Source: Bradyrhizobium algeriense
GTDB taxonomy: Bacteria; Pseudomonadota; Alphaproteobacteria; Rhizobiales; Xanthobacteraceae
Assembly (NCBI RefSeq): GCF_036924595.1
Contig: NZ_JAZHRV010000001.1
Location: 6,971,501 to 7,035,500, forward strand
Length of the DNA stretch: 64,000 nt
Reading direction: 5' to 3'
Shown here one piece after another: positions 47,472 to 56,765 of the stretch (its first letter is position 1; every line of letters starts with the position of its first letter). The position numbers were made by a program, and so were the translations under genes. The notes under the pieces are model-generated. The model was not told where the DNA came from. It did not search any database and saw only the letters and a program-made list of their open reading frames with translations.

Positions 47472-48386
47472 ATGAACGCGATGCTCGCCAGCGATCTGCC
47501 CCTGCCCCGGATCGGCCGCGGCAAGGTGCGCGATATCTATGCCGTCGGCGACGACCGCGTGCTGCTGCTCACCACCGACCGCATCAGCGCATTCGACGTC
47601 GTGATGGCCGAGACCATTCCGATGAAGGGTGCGGTGCTGACCCAGATCAGCGCGTGGTGGTTCCGCCAGCTCGAAGGCGTGGTGCCGCATCACATGATCA
47701 GCGCCGATGCCGACGAGATTATCCGCGAGGTGCCCGAGCTGAAAAATCACCGCGCTGACATTCTCGGGCGCGCGATGCTGTGCCGGCGCACCACCGTCTT
47801 CCCGGTCGAATGCGTGATCCGCGGCTACATTTCGGGCTCGGCCTGGAAGGAATATGCCGCATCCGGCACGCTGGCCGGCGAGGAGCTGAAGGATGGTCTC
47901 GTCGAAAGTGAAAAGCTCGACGCGCCGATCTTCAGCCCGGCCACCAAGGCCGAGACCGGTCATGACGAGAACATCACGGTCGCGCGCGTGCGTGAGATTT
48001 TGGGCGCCGACGTCGCCGAAAAACTCGAGAGCATGGCCCGCACCGTCTATAATTTCGGCGAGCGGATCAGCCGCCACCAGGGCATCATCATCGCCGACAC
48101 CAAGTTCGAGTTCGGCCGCGCGGCGGACGGCCGCATCATCCTGATCGACGAGGTGATGACCCCCGACAGTTCGCGGTTCTGGGCCGCCGACGTCTACAAG
48201 CCCGGCCGGCCGCAGCCCTCCTTCGACAAGCAGCCGCTGCGAGACTATCTCGACGCCGAGCGCCGCGCCGGCCGCTGGAACGGTGACGCCCCGCCCCCGC
48301 CGCTGCCCGCCAGCGTGGTGGATGCGACGAGCAAGCGGTATCTCGAAGCGTATCGGCGCGTGACCGGGAGTGAACTGGAGATCTAG
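47472..48386 (+). CDS. purC: SAICAR synthase (phosphoribosylaminoimidazole-succinocarboxamide synthase)
   Basis: The 304-residue enzyme joins CAIR and aspartate in purine synthesis. It is of the longer, yeast Ade1-like type: [31 protein letters not shown] at the start, [31 protein letters not shown], and [17 protein letters not shown] with the ATP-site Asp. The ATG at 47472 fits the family's length. Alphaproteobacteria often have a second, shorter purC in the purine operon; this one stands alone. Confidence 0.95.
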   Translation: MNAMLASDLPLPRIGRGKVRDIYAVGDDRVLLLTTDRISAFDVVMAETIPMKGAVLTQISAWWFRQLEGVVPHHMISADADEIIREVPELKNHRADILGRAMLCRRTTVFPVECVIRGYISGSAWKEYAASGTLAGEELKDGLVESEKLDAPIFSPATKAETGHDENITVARVREILGADVAEKLESMARTVYNFGERISRHQGIIIADTKFEFGRAADGRIILIDEVMTPDSSRFWAADVYKPGRPQPSFDKQPLRDYLDAERRAGRWNGDAPPPPLPASVVDATSKRYLEAYRRVTGSELEI

Positions 48387-48469
48387 CGCCGTCGACGTCG
48401 ACTCCCGGATTGCTTCAGCCTGTCGTCTGGTGCGAGTATCCCCGCTATAAGAACAACAGGGAGCGCTCC

Positions 48470-49276
48470 ATGACTGAAGCCGACAGCGTGCTCGTCGAAC
48501 GCGATGGTCCCATCACCATCGTTTCCATCAACCGCCCGCATTGCCGCAACGCCGTTGACGGCGCAACCGCGCGGAAACTCTATGACGCATTCCTCGCCTT
48601 CGATGCCGATGAAGCAGCGTCGGTGGCAGTCTTCACCGGCACCGGCGGTTATTTCTGCGCGGGCGCCGACCTCAAGGCGGTGGCGGCGGGCGATCCGAAC
48701 AAGAAGCGCGAGCTCGGCGGCCACGATTCGATTGCGCCGATGGGGCCGAGCCGCCTGCGGCTGTCGAAGCCGGTGATCGCGGCGATCGAGGGTTTTGCGG
48801 TGGCCGGCGGCATGGAACTCGCGTTGTGGGCGGATATGCGCGTGGTTGCGGAAGACGCCACCTTCGGCGTCTTCTGCCGCCGCTTCGGCGTGCCGTTGAT
48901 CGATCTCGGCACCATTCGCCTGCCGCGGCTGATCGGCCATTCCCAGGCGATCGACCTGATCCTCACCGGCCGCCCGGTCGGCGCGCAGGAGGCGCTGCGC
49001 ATGGGGCTCGCCAATCGCGTCGTCGGCCGCAGCGAAGCCACGGCGCAGGCGATCGCGCTGGCGCGGGAGATCGCGCGCTTTCCGCAAAGGTGCCTGCGCG
49101 CCGACCGGCTGTCGGCGCTGCGGCAATGGGACCTTTCCGAGGAGGAAGCGATCGCCAATGAGATGCGCGGCGGGCTCGAGGTGATCGCCTCGGGCGAAAC
49201 GCTGTCGGGGGTGACGCGATTTGCTTCCGGCGTGGGACGCCACGGCGCGTTCGGCGGCGATGGGGGGAGCGACTGA
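48470..49276 (+). CDS. Crotonase / enoyl-CoA hydratase family protein
   Basis: The 268-residue protein has the crotonase fold: ITIVSINRPHCRNAVDGATARKL, the oxyanion segment GGYFCAGADLKAVAAG, and AIEGFAVAGGMELALWADMRV. A Glu of the second catalytic site is not obvious (RRFGVPLIDLGTIRLPRLIG), so it may be an isomerase or other crotonase, not a hydratase. AGGGAG precedes the ATG at 48470. It follows purC by 83 bases. Confidence 0.88.
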   Translation: MTEADSVLVERDGPITIVSINRPHCRNAVDGATARKLYDAFLAFDADEAASVAVFTGTGGYFCAGADLKAVAAGDPNKKRELGGHDSIAPMGPSRLRLSKPVIAAIEGFAVAGGMELALWADMRVVAEDATFGVFCRRFGVPLIDLGTIRLPRLIGHSQAIDLILTGRPVGAQEALRMGLANRVVGRSEATAQAIALAREIARFPQRCLRADRLSALRQWDLSEEEAIANEMRGGLEVIASGETLSGVTRFASGVGRHGAFGGDGGSD

Positions 49277-49379
49277 CGCCGCGCAGCCCCTTAAGAGCCC
49301 GGTCGTCATAAAATTGTTGTTGTCGTCCCACGCCGGCCTCGTCTACGACTAACGTGCGGAATTTTGGGGCTTTTTTCGG

Positions 49380-51578
49380 GTGATTGGTCGATCAATTTAC
49401 TTCGGCTCGCGGGCAAAGCGGGCCATCAATGATATTGTTGGTGGGAGCGCGGCGAGCGTCCTCGGCATTACATTCGGCCTGTCCTATGCGTTGCTGATCT
49501 TCACGGGGCCGCTGTCGCCGTATTTGTCCTACGGCATCGCGGCAACCTTCATCAGTACTGCCGTGATTGCGGCCATCGTCGCGCTTGGCAGCTCACTGCC
49601 ATTTGCGGTCGCCGGCCCCGACAGCGCCACCGCGGCGGTGGCCGGGATCCTGGCCGCAACGCTGGTCGAGCGCATCGTCGCGGCCGATCCGTCGGCACAA
49701 TTGCTTTCACCCGTGCTGATCACGCTCGCCCTGTCGACCATGGTGACCGGCATCGCGCTATGCGGCCTCGGCCTGACGCGGATGGGCCGCGCCATCCGCT
49801 ACGTACCCTATCCCGTGGTCGGCGGGTTCCTGGGCGCGACCGGGCTTCTGATCGTGCTGGGCGCCGTCCGCGTGATCACCGATCATCCTGTGCAACTGAA
49901 CACCCTGCTTCGTTTCACCAACGTCATCACGATTTCGGAACTGAGCGCGGCTTGCGCGATGGCGCTGGTGCTGTACCTGACCTCGCACCGTTCGCGCAGC
50001 CCGTTCGGCCTGCCGGCCGTCCTGATTGGCGGCGTGATCGCGGCACATCTGGCGTTTTGGATCATCGGCATTTCCTCCGAGCAGGCCCGCGCCATCGGCT
50101 GGACTTTCCAGCCTCCACCCCCGGCGGCGTTCATGCTGCCGTGGCGCGCCGACGAGCTCTCCCGCTATCCCTGGTCGGGAGTCCCGGACCTGCTCGGCAA
50201 TTTGATCGCTGTGATCTTCGTCACGGCGGCCAGCACCCTGTTCAACACCACCGGCATCGAAGTCGCGGTGCATCGCGAAGCCAACCTGGAGCGCGAGCTT
50301 AATGTCACAGGCTTTGCCAACATCCTGAGCGGCGTGCTCGCAGGCTACGCCGGCTGCGTATCGGTCAGCCGCACCATCCTTAATTTCAGCAGCGGCGGCA
50401 AGGGCAGGCTTTCCGGCCTGACGGTTGCTGCCATCTCGCTGCTGATGCTGGCGGTGGCACCCGCCCTGCTCGGCTACATGCCGAAATTCGTGCTCGGGGG
50501 GCTTCTGCTCTATCTCGGCGCGGGCCAGTTGCACCAATGGATCATCGAATCGCGCAAGCGGCTCTCCAACATCGAATACCTCTCGCTGCTCGCGATCATC
50601 GCCATCGTTGTCATCTGGGGATTCGTCCCGGGCATTCTGATCGGCGTCATCATCGGCTGCGCGACCTTTGCGTTCAGCGCGGCGCGGATCGAGTCGATCA
50701 AGTTCAGCTTTGACGGTTCGGAGTATCGCAGCTCGCTCGATCGCTCGCGCGACGACCAGCAAGTGCTGCTGGCCCATGGCGGCAAGATCCGGGGGCTGAA
50801 CCTGCAGAGCTACCTGTTCTTCGGCTCCGCCAACCGGCTCTATCAGCACGTCAAGGCGCTGCTGCGGGAGCAGCCGGAGTGCCGCTATCTGTTGTTCGAC
50901 TTCAAGCTCGTCACCGGCATCGATTCGTCGGCAGCGTACAGTTTTGCCCAGATCAAGCGCAGCGCGCATGATCTCGGCGTCCATCTGGTGCTGGTGCATC
51001 TGTCCGCCAGCGCCGAGAAGGTGCTGCGCTCGAGTGACTTCATCACCGATGGCATCACCACGATCGACGAACTCGACCATGCGCTGGAATGGTGCGAGAA
51101 CGAGATCATCGTGCAGCATCAGGGGCTAGCACAGGAAGCGGCCAATCTGCGCGACTGGTTCACCCGGATGCTTGACAGCGAGGCCGACGCCGACGAACTG
51201 ATCCGCCGCTGCCAGCGCATCGAAGTCGAAGCCGCCGAGATCATCGTGCGCACCGGCGATGCCGCCGATTCCATGCATTTCATCCTCGACGGGCGTGTCG
51301 GCATCATGGTGCCGGCCGATGACGGCCGCACCACACGCGTCCGCAGCCTCGGCCGTTACACCACGATCGGCGAGATGGGCCTCGTCTCGCACGCGCCGCG
51401 TAGCGCGACGATCCAGGCCGAGGTGGCCAGCGTGCTCTACGTTCTGAACACGCGTCAGTTCGAGGCGATCAAGACCGACGATCCCGCGCTGGGCCAAAAG
51501 CTCCTGACTTACTTTGTGTCCGTGATAGCGGAGCGGCTTTCCTTCGCCAATCGCACGATCGCGGTGCTGCGGCGTTAG
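49380..51578 (+). CDS. SulP-family anion transporter fused to STAS and cyclic-nucleotide-binding domains
   Basis: The 732-residue protein has a SulP membrane domain (about 20-440), a STAS domain (about 465-560; YLLFDFKLVTGIDSSAAYSF, with the site often phosphorylated in anti-sigma antagonists), and a C-terminal cAMP-receptor-like domain (about 590-720) with the phosphate-binding cassette GEMGLVSHAPRSATI. The transporter should move sulfate, bicarbonate or a carboxylate, with possible gating by cAMP or cGMP. The start is a GTG with a weak ribosome site; no better in-frame start is seen. No sulfur-assimilation genes are adjacent. Confidence 0.9.
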   Translation: MIGRSIYFGSRAKRAINDIVGGSAASVLGITFGLSYALLIFTGPLSPYLSYGIAATFISTAVIAAIVALGSSLPFAVAGPDSATAAVAGILAATLVERIVAADPSAQLLSPVLITLALSTMVTGIALCGLGLTRMGRAIRYVPYPVVGGFLGATGLLIVLGAVRVITDHPVQLNTLLRFTNVITISELSAACAMALVLYLTSHRSRSPFGLPAVLIGGVIAAHLAFWIIGISSEQARAIGWTFQPPPPAAFMLPWRADELSRYPWSGVPDLLGNLIAVIFVTAASTLFNTTGIEVAVHREANLERELNVTGFANILSGVLAGYAGCVSVSRTILNFSSGGKGRLSGLTVAAISLLMLAVAPALLGYMPKFVLGGLLLYLGAGQLHQWIIESRKRLSNIEYLSLLAIIAIVVIWGFVPGILIGVIIGCATFAFSAARIESIKFSFDGSEYRSSLDRSRDDQQVLLAHGGKIRGLNLQSYLFFGSANRLYQHVKALLREQPECRYLLFDFKLVTGIDSSAAYSFAQIKRSAHDLGVHLVLVHLSASAEKVLRSSDFITDGITTIDELDHALEWCENEIIVQHQGLAQEAANLRDWFTRMLDSEADADELIRRCQRIEVEAAEIIVRTGDAADSMHFILDGRVGIMVPADDGRTTRVRSLGRYTTIGEMGLVSHAPRSATIQAEVASVLYVLNTRQFEAIKTDDPALGQKLLTYFVSVIAERLSFANRTIAVLRR

Positions 51579-51586
51579 CGAGACTG

Positions 51587-53083
51587 CTACACCCCCGCCA
51601 TCATCACGTATTTGATCTCGACATATTCCTCCATGCCGTGATGGGAGCCTTCGCGGCCGAGCCCTGACTCCTTCACGCCGCCGAAGGGCGCGACTTCCGT
51701 CGTGATGAGGCCGGTGTTGACGCCGACCATGCCGGCTTCCAGCGCTTCGGCGACGCGCCAGACTCTCCCGAGATCACGCGCATAGAAGTACGACGCGAGT
51801 CCGAACGGCGAGTTGTTGCACATCGCAATCACCTCGGCCTCGTCCTTGAAGCGGAACACCGGCGCCAGGGGGCCGAAGGTCTCTTCATGTGCGACCAGCG
51901 CGTCCGCTTTCACATTGGAAAGCACCGTGGGCTCGAAGAAGCTGCCGCCGAGCGCATGGCGCTTGCCGCCGGTGATGATTTTCGCGCCGCCCTTGATCGC
52001 ATCGGCAATATGCTTCTCGACCTTGTCGACCGCAGCCATATTGATCAGCGGGCCCTGCGTGACGCCCGCTTCGGTGCCGTCGCCGATTTTCATCGCCGCG
52101 ACCTTCTTCGAAAGCTTCTCGACGAACTGATCGTAGATCTTATCCTGGGCGTAGATGCGGTTGGCACAGACGCAGGTCTGGCCCATGTTGCGGTACTTCG
52201 AAATGATGGCGCCCTCGACCGCGGCGTCGATATCGGCGTCGTCGAACACCACGAACGGCGCGTTGCCGCCGAGCTCGAGGCCGAGCTTCTTCACGCCCAC
52301 TGAAGCCTGCTGATAGAGGATTTTTCCGACCTCGGTCGAGCCGGTGAAGCCTATGAAGCGCACGGCCGGATGTTCGCACAGCACCTTGCCGATCGCGGAC
52401 GAATTGCCGGTGAGGATGTTGAACACGCCCTTGGGCACGCCGGCCTTTTCGGCGAGCGCGACCAGCGCCAGCGCGGTCAGCGGCGTTTCATTGGCGGGCT
52501 TGAGCACGACGGTGCAGCCGGCCGCGAGCGCCGGCGACACTTTTCGGGTGATCATCGAGCACGGGAAATTCCACGGCGTGATGGCGCCGCAGACGCCGAT
52601 CGGCTGCTTGATCGCGAGCAGGCGCGCATCCGGCCGCTGGGTTGGAATGGTTTCGCCGTAGACGCGGCGGGCTTCCTCGGCGAAAAATTCGACATAAGCG
52701 CCGCCGATATCGACTTCGCCAAGCGCTTCGGCCAGCGGCTTGCCCTGTTCCGAGGTGAGGATCAGGGCTAAGTCCTCGCGGTTCGCCGCGATCAGCTCGA
52801 ACCATTTTCGCAAAATGTTGGAACGCTGTTTTGCCGTGAGCTTGGCCCAGGCCGGGAACGCGCGCTCGGCGGCTTCGACGGCTTGCGTGGCTTCGGCCGT
52901 GCTCATGGCCGGCACTTTTGCGAGCTCCACGCCATTGACCGGATTGGTGACCGGGCGCGACGGCCTGCCGACCCAGGCGCCGTCGATGTAGCAGCGGTCG
53001 CGCAGCAGCGAGGGGTCCTTCAGGCGGTCGTGCAGCGAGGGTTGGGAGGCCTTCGAAGCGCGTGCGGCGACGGGCGGGTTCAT
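51587..53083 (-). CDS. gabD: NAD(P)-dependent succinate-semialdehyde dehydrogenase (GabD-like)
   Basis: The 498-residue aldehyde dehydrogenase has PWNFPCSMITRKVSPALAAG, FTGSTEVGKILYQQA, the catalytic Glu in LELGGNAPFVVFDDAD, and the catalytic Cys in NMGQTCVCANR. Overall pattern is GabD-like (GABA breakdown), although glutarate-semialdehyde dehydrogenases look the same. GAGGAG precedes the ATG at 53083; the longer upstream frame is not used. No GABA transaminase is next to it. Confidence 0.88.
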   Translation of the reverse strand: MNPPVAARASKASQPSLHDRLKDPSLLRDRCYIDGAWVGRPSRPVTNPVNGVELAKVPAMSTAEATQAVEAAERAFPAWAKLTAKQRSNILRKWFELIAANREDLALILTSEQGKPLAEALGEVDIGGAYVEFFAEEARRVYGETIPTQRPDARLLAIKQPIGVCGAITPWNFPCSMITRKVSPALAAGCTVVLKPANETPLTALALVALAEKAGVPKGVFNILTGNSSAIGKVLCEHPAVRFIGFTGSTEVGKILYQQASVGVKKLGLELGGNAPFVVFDDADIDAAVEGAIISKYRNMGQTCVCANRIYAQDKIYDQFVEKLSKKVAAMKIGDGTEAGVTQGPLINMAAVDKVEKHIADAIKGGAKIITGGKRHALGGSFFEPTVLSNVKADALVAHEETFGPLAPVFRFKDEAEVIAMCNNSPFGLASYFYARDLGRVWRVAEALEAGMVGVNTGLITTEVAPFGGVKESGLGREGSHHGMEEYVEIKYVMMAGV

Positions 53084-53186
53084 GGCGTACTCCTCGGATT
53101 TTCTTGAGAGATTGGTCCGAGTATAGGCCCATATCAGCGGCAATGCACCGGCCGCTGAGGCAACCCTGCGTCAACCAATCTTGAGG

Positions 53187-53507
53187 TCACGCCGCGCCGC
53201 TCATATAGGTTTCGCGGCGGCCGATCATGCGTTGCGCGGCGGCTTTGGCGTCAGCCTTCGAGGAGGTCGCGCAGGTGCGGTATTCGAGATCGGGCAGTTT
53301 CGCAGCGTCACGGCGGCCAAACCAGGATTTGGACCCGACCGAAAGCTGCGCCAGCGCCTGGGCGACGTTATCGACCGCCTCGAAGGAGTGCAGCCCGCCG
53401 GTGCCGGCATAGCGGACTTCGTAAAGTCCGGGGGTAATCGGCGCCTCGATATTTTCGCCCCGTCCGGGACGGGGATAGCGCTTCCATTCACTCCAGGTCG
53501 AAATCAT
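53187..53507 (-). CDS. Conserved small protein, unknown function
   Basis: The 106-residue protein starts MISTWSEWKRYPRPGRGENI and has ITPGLYEVRYAGTGGLHSFEAVDNVAQALAQL, then a tail with ADAKAAAQRMIGRRE. It is soluble, with no signal or membrane segment. I do not recognise the family. It lies 100 bases upstream of the gabD-like gene on the same strand. The opposite-strand open frame over it lacks recognisable content. Confidence 0.65.
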   Translation of the reverse strand: MISTWSEWKRYPRPGRGENIEAPITPGLYEVRYAGTGGLHSFEAVDNVAQALAQLSVGSKSWFGRRDAAKLPDLEYRTCATSSKADAKAAAQRMIGRRETYMSGAA

Positions 53508-53859
53508 TGCGCACCTTCGCGACAGGCAGAAATGAGACAATTTTGGTCAATTGGTCCAGCCGACGGGCAACGTTTGTGCTGGAATCTGAACGCTTTACTG
53601 CAAAAAATCGGCGACGGGAATCATGGCGAAATCACGATATCGTGGATGGTTAAGCCGGTCACCGACGGAGGAGACCGTTCACCGCGGATTGTAGCGAGGT
53701 GTTGCAGTTTGGCGTCGCCCATACCGCGCCACCGCTGCCCACCCTCCTTGCCCATCACGAGATCGCGACATCGGCGGCGGCCGTCGGCGGCCGCTTGCGG
53801 GATCACACGGCCGGAAGGAAGATCGCGCCACTCCATAAAAAACAACGCGGAGGAGACCC
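53508..53859. other. Intergenic stretch without a recognisable gene
   Basis: About 350 bases between the divergent small-protein gene and the serine hydrolase. Frames on both strands give only low-complexity or unconserved sequence. The 3' end supplies AACGCGGAGGAGACCC as ribosome site for the next gene. Confidence 0.55.
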
Positions 53860-55053
53860 ATGCAAAGCAAAGCGGAGATCGATCAGATTCTGCGTCAGAA
53901 ATGCGAGGCCAAGGAGATTCCCGGCGTGGTCGCTATGGCGGCGACCGGCAATGAGGTGATTTATCAAGGCGCGTTCGGCAAGCGCGACCTGTCCAAGGAC
54001 GATCCGATGACCGCCGACAGCGTGTTCTGGATCGCTTCCATGACCAAGGCGATCACGGCCGCGGCCGGCATGCAGCTCGTCGAACAAGGCAAGCTTTCGC
54101 TCGACGAGCCGATCGGCAAGTTGCTGCCCGATCTGGCCTCCCCGCAGGTGCTGGAAGGTTTTGACGCCAGCGGCGAGCCGAAGCTGCGCCCCGCCACGAA
54201 GCCGATCACGCTGCGCCATCTCATGACGCACACCGCCGGTTTCGCCTATGACATGTGGAACGCCGACATGGGGAAATACATGGAGAAGACCGGCACGCCC
54301 GGCATCATCTCCTGCCTGAACGCCGCGCTGAAGACACCGCTCACGTCCGACCCCGGCACGCGCTGGGAATACGGCACCAACATCGATTTCGTCGGCAAGG
54401 CGATCGAAGCGGTCAGCGGCAAGCGGCTCGATGCTTACCTGCGTGACAATATATTTGCGCCGCTTGGCATGAACGACATCGGCTTCAAGATTACGGACTC
54501 CCAGCGCCGGCGGCTGGTCGGCATGCATGCGCGCGGCGAGGACGGATCGCTGGCGCCGATCCCGTTCGAACTCGAACAGGCGCCGGAATTCCACATGGGC
54601 GGCGGCGGCCTCTACGGCACGGCGGCCGACTACATCACGTTCACCCAGATGATCCTCAACAAGGGCCGCGGCAACGGCAACCAGATCTTGAAGCCCGAGA
54701 CGGTCGCGCTGATGAGCGAGAACCACATCGGCGATCTCACCATGGGCAAGATGGTCACGGTGGCGCCTGTCTACACCAACGATGTCGACCTCTATCCCGA
54801 CATCGTCAAGAAGTGGGGGCTGTCGTTCCTGATCAACACCGCCAAGACGCCGGAAGGCCGCAGTGCCGGCAGCCTTGCCTGGGCCGGTCTCGCCAACAGC
54901 TATTTCTGGATCGACCCGGCGCGCAACGTCGCCGGCGTGATCCTGATGCAGTTGTTGCCCTTCGCGGACGCCAAGGCGCTGGAAGCTTTTGCGGGCTTCG
55001 AGAGTGGTGTTTATGCCGGGCTCGATGCCGGCAGCGGCCAGCGCGCGGCGTAA
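53860..55053 (+). CDS. Cytoplasmic serine hydrolase of the beta-lactamase (class C / esterase) family
   Basis: The 397-residue protein lacks a signal peptide. The nucleophile motif is S60-M-T-K63 in FWIASMTKAITAA; a Tyr lies in RWEYGTNIDFVGKAIE; the C-terminal WAGLANSYFWIDP and ILMQLLPF segments match the family. Over its whole length it resembles the Tat-exported enzyme at 1069-2337 (shared VVAMAAT, VIYQGAFG, SPQVL, KPITLR and HT.G motifs), so the two are paralogues that differ in location. GGAGGAGACCC precedes the ATG. Substrate unknown. Confidence 0.87.
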   Translation: MQSKAEIDQILRQKCEAKEIPGVVAMAATGNEVIYQGAFGKRDLSKDDPMTADSVFWIASMTKAITAAAGMQLVEQGKLSLDEPIGKLLPDLASPQVLEGFDASGEPKLRPATKPITLRHLMTHTAGFAYDMWNADMGKYMEKTGTPGIISCLNAALKTPLTSDPGTRWEYGTNIDFVGKAIEAVSGKRLDAYLRDNIFAPLGMNDIGFKITDSQRRRLVGMHARGEDGSLAPIPFELEQAPEFHMGGGGLYGTAADYITFTQMILNKGRGNGNQILKPETVALMSENHIGDLTMGKMVTVAPVYTNDVDLYPDIVKKWGLSFLINTAKTPEGRSAGSLAWAGLANSYFWIDPARNVAGVILMQLLPFADAKALEAFAGFESGVYAGLDAGSGQRAA

Positions 55054-55184
55054 AAAAGAAGAAAGAGGGCGGCCACGCTTCCGGGTGTGGCACGCCCTCA
55101 CCCCACCCACAGCCGTCATGCCCCGCGCATGCGGGGCATCCAGTGCGCCGCGGCTTCTCGGTTCAATCATCGCTGTCTCTGGCT

Positions 55185-55324
55185 CGTCATTGCGAGCGAA
55201 GCGAAGCAATCCATCGTGCGGCACAAAGGAAGCAATCCATCGTGCGGCACAAAGAAAGAATGGATTGCTTCGCGGAGCCTGTCATCGGGCGCGTATTCGC
55301 GCGACCCGGTGGCTCGCAATGACG
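55185..55324. repeat. Palindromic repeat, CGTCATTGCGAGC family (copy F) with internal tandem duplication
   Basis: The outer arms CGTCATTGCGAGCGAAGCG and GGTGGCTCGCAATGACG enclose a centre in which a 25-base unit (AGCAATCCATCGTGCGGCAC plus a few bases) occurs twice in direct succession at 55205-55254. This makes it the longest of the six copies. Confidence 0.8.
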
Positions 55325-55429
55325 GCTGTGACTGACGCACGTTCGACGGCTGCGATTGCAAACACACCTTCGCGATCTCGCGACATGAACCGCCGGAGGT
55401 TTGCATCTTCGTTCGCCCTCTCGAGAAAA

Positions 55430-55650
55430 GAGGGCGCAGGGAAGACCGGGTGCGCGCTGCACCCGCGGTCTCGTGTGCAATATGCACAAGAAAGTGCGCA
55501 CACGAGCATACAGGTCCAGCGGAGAGCATCCGGCCTTCCCTGCGCAATGGTTTGACGGCGTACTTCGTGCTCTTGTGTCCGCACCCGAAACTTGCGCTTC
55601 GCCCGAATTTCGACCTCTCCCCACAGCGTGCGAGGTGAAGAACGTCGCCC
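55430..55650. repeat. Composite repeat region between serine hydrolase and kinase genes
   Basis: The stretch has short hairpins such as GGGTGCGCGCTGCACCC (55447-55463), TGTGCAATATGCACA, and two phrases GTGTGC / GCACAC. I recognise this run as a dispersed Bradyrhizobium-type element, which is often misread as a gene because frames stay open through it. No gene is supported from 55054 to 55649. Confidence 0.5.
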
Positions 55651-56651
55651 TACACCGGCAGCGCGTTCTGCCCCGCCAGCTCCTTCAGCGACACCTGCGG
55701 CCGGGCCCCGATGTGCTGGATCACTTCGGCCGCCGCCAGCGCCCCAAGTCGTCCGGCGTTTTCATAGCCGGCGTTGCGGACGAGGCCGAACAGGAAACCG
55801 GCGGCGAACAGGTCGCCGGCGCCGGTGGTGTCGACGAGTTTTTGAATCGGGAACGCCGGCACGGCTGTCACGCCATCCTTCGCGGCGACCACGCAGCCCT
55901 TTTCGCTGCGGGTGACGATTCCGAGTTTGGCATCGGCGCGCAACTGCTTCAGCGCGCCCTCGAAATCCGAGGTCTGGTACAGCGAGTGCAACTCGGCCTC
56001 GTTGGCGAACACGAGGTCGACGGTGCCCTTGCGCATCAGGTCGAGGAACTCGTCACGGTAGCGATCGACGCAGAAGGAATCCGACAGCGTCAGCGCCACC
56101 TGGCGGCCGGCACCGTGGGCAATCGTCGCCGCCTTGACGAAGGCTTCCTTGGCGTTCGCCGGATCCCAGAGATAGCCTTCGAGATAGACGATGCTGGAAG
56201 CCGCGATCTGCGCTTCATCGATGTCGGAGGGGTTAAGATCCTGCGCGGCGCCGAGATAGGTGTTCATGGTGCGCTCGCCGTCCGGCGTCACCAGGATGTA
56301 GGAGCAGCCTGTGGCCGGGCCGCTCTCGGCCGCCCTGGTCTCGAAGGCGACGCCGGCGGCGCGGATATCGTGGGTGTAGAGGGTGCCGATCTGGTCGCCC
56401 TTGACCTTGCCGATGAAGGCTGCACGGGCGCCGAAACCGGCGACGCCGACGATGGTGTTGGCGCCGGAGCCGCCGCTCATCTCGGTCGCCGGGCCCATGT
56501 CCTTGTAGATGGCGGCGGCGCGGGCTTCGTCGATCAGTGCCATGCCGCCCTTGGTCATGCCGTGGCGCGCCAGAAATCCCTCATCGGTCTGCACCAGCAC
56601 GTCGAAAATCGCATTGCCGATCCCGAGAACGTCGTATTTTGCGTCAGTCAT
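55650..56651 (-). CDS. PfkB-family sugar kinase, adenosine-kinase-like
   Basis: The 333-residue kinase has the two PfkB signatures: an N-terminal GGSGANTIVGVAGFGARAAFIGKVKGD, and the C-terminal DTTGAGDLFAAGFLFG with the catalytic Asp. The N-terminal YDVLGIGNAIFDVLV is as in adenosine kinases and related ribokinase-like enzymes of alphaproteobacteria. It phosphorylates a nucleoside or sugar; adenosine is most likely but not proven. It is divergent from murJ. Confidence 0.9.
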   Translation of the reverse strand: MTDAKYDVLGIGNAIFDVLVQTDEGFLARHGMTKGGMALIDEARAAAIYKDMGPATEMSGGSGANTIVGVAGFGARAAFIGKVKGDQIGTLYTHDIRAAGVAFETRAAESGPATGCSYILVTPDGERTMNTYLGAAQDLNPSDIDEAQIAASSIVYLEGYLWDPANAKEAFVKAATIAHGAGRQVALTLSDSFCVDRYRDEFLDLMRKGTVDLVFANEAELHSLYQTSDFEGALKQLRADAKLGIVTRSEKGCVVAAKDGVTAVPAFPIQKLVDTTGAGDLFAAGFLFGLVRNAGYENAGRLGALAAAEVIQHIGARPQVSLKELAGQNALPV

Positions 56652-56765
56652 TCATCCGTCCTGTTTACGGCTGTTTGCGCGAAGAAGCCGAGCGCGGCTA
56701 AGAAGGTTGCGGCCTACCAGATCGGCCCCGCGCCAGCAAGGCTACGCGGCTGCTATAGGGTATGA

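Noticed and set aside
46470..48077. A 535-codon open frame on the minus strand
   Set aside because: It is antisense to the pirin and purC genes, both of which have complete family signatures.
53803..55224. A 473-codon open frame on the minus strand
   Set aside because: It is antisense to the serine hydrolase and includes repeat DNA.
55401..56765. A 454-codon open frame on the plus strand
   Set aside because: It begins in repeat DNA and is antisense to the PfkB-type kinase. The kinase on the minus strand has both signatures.
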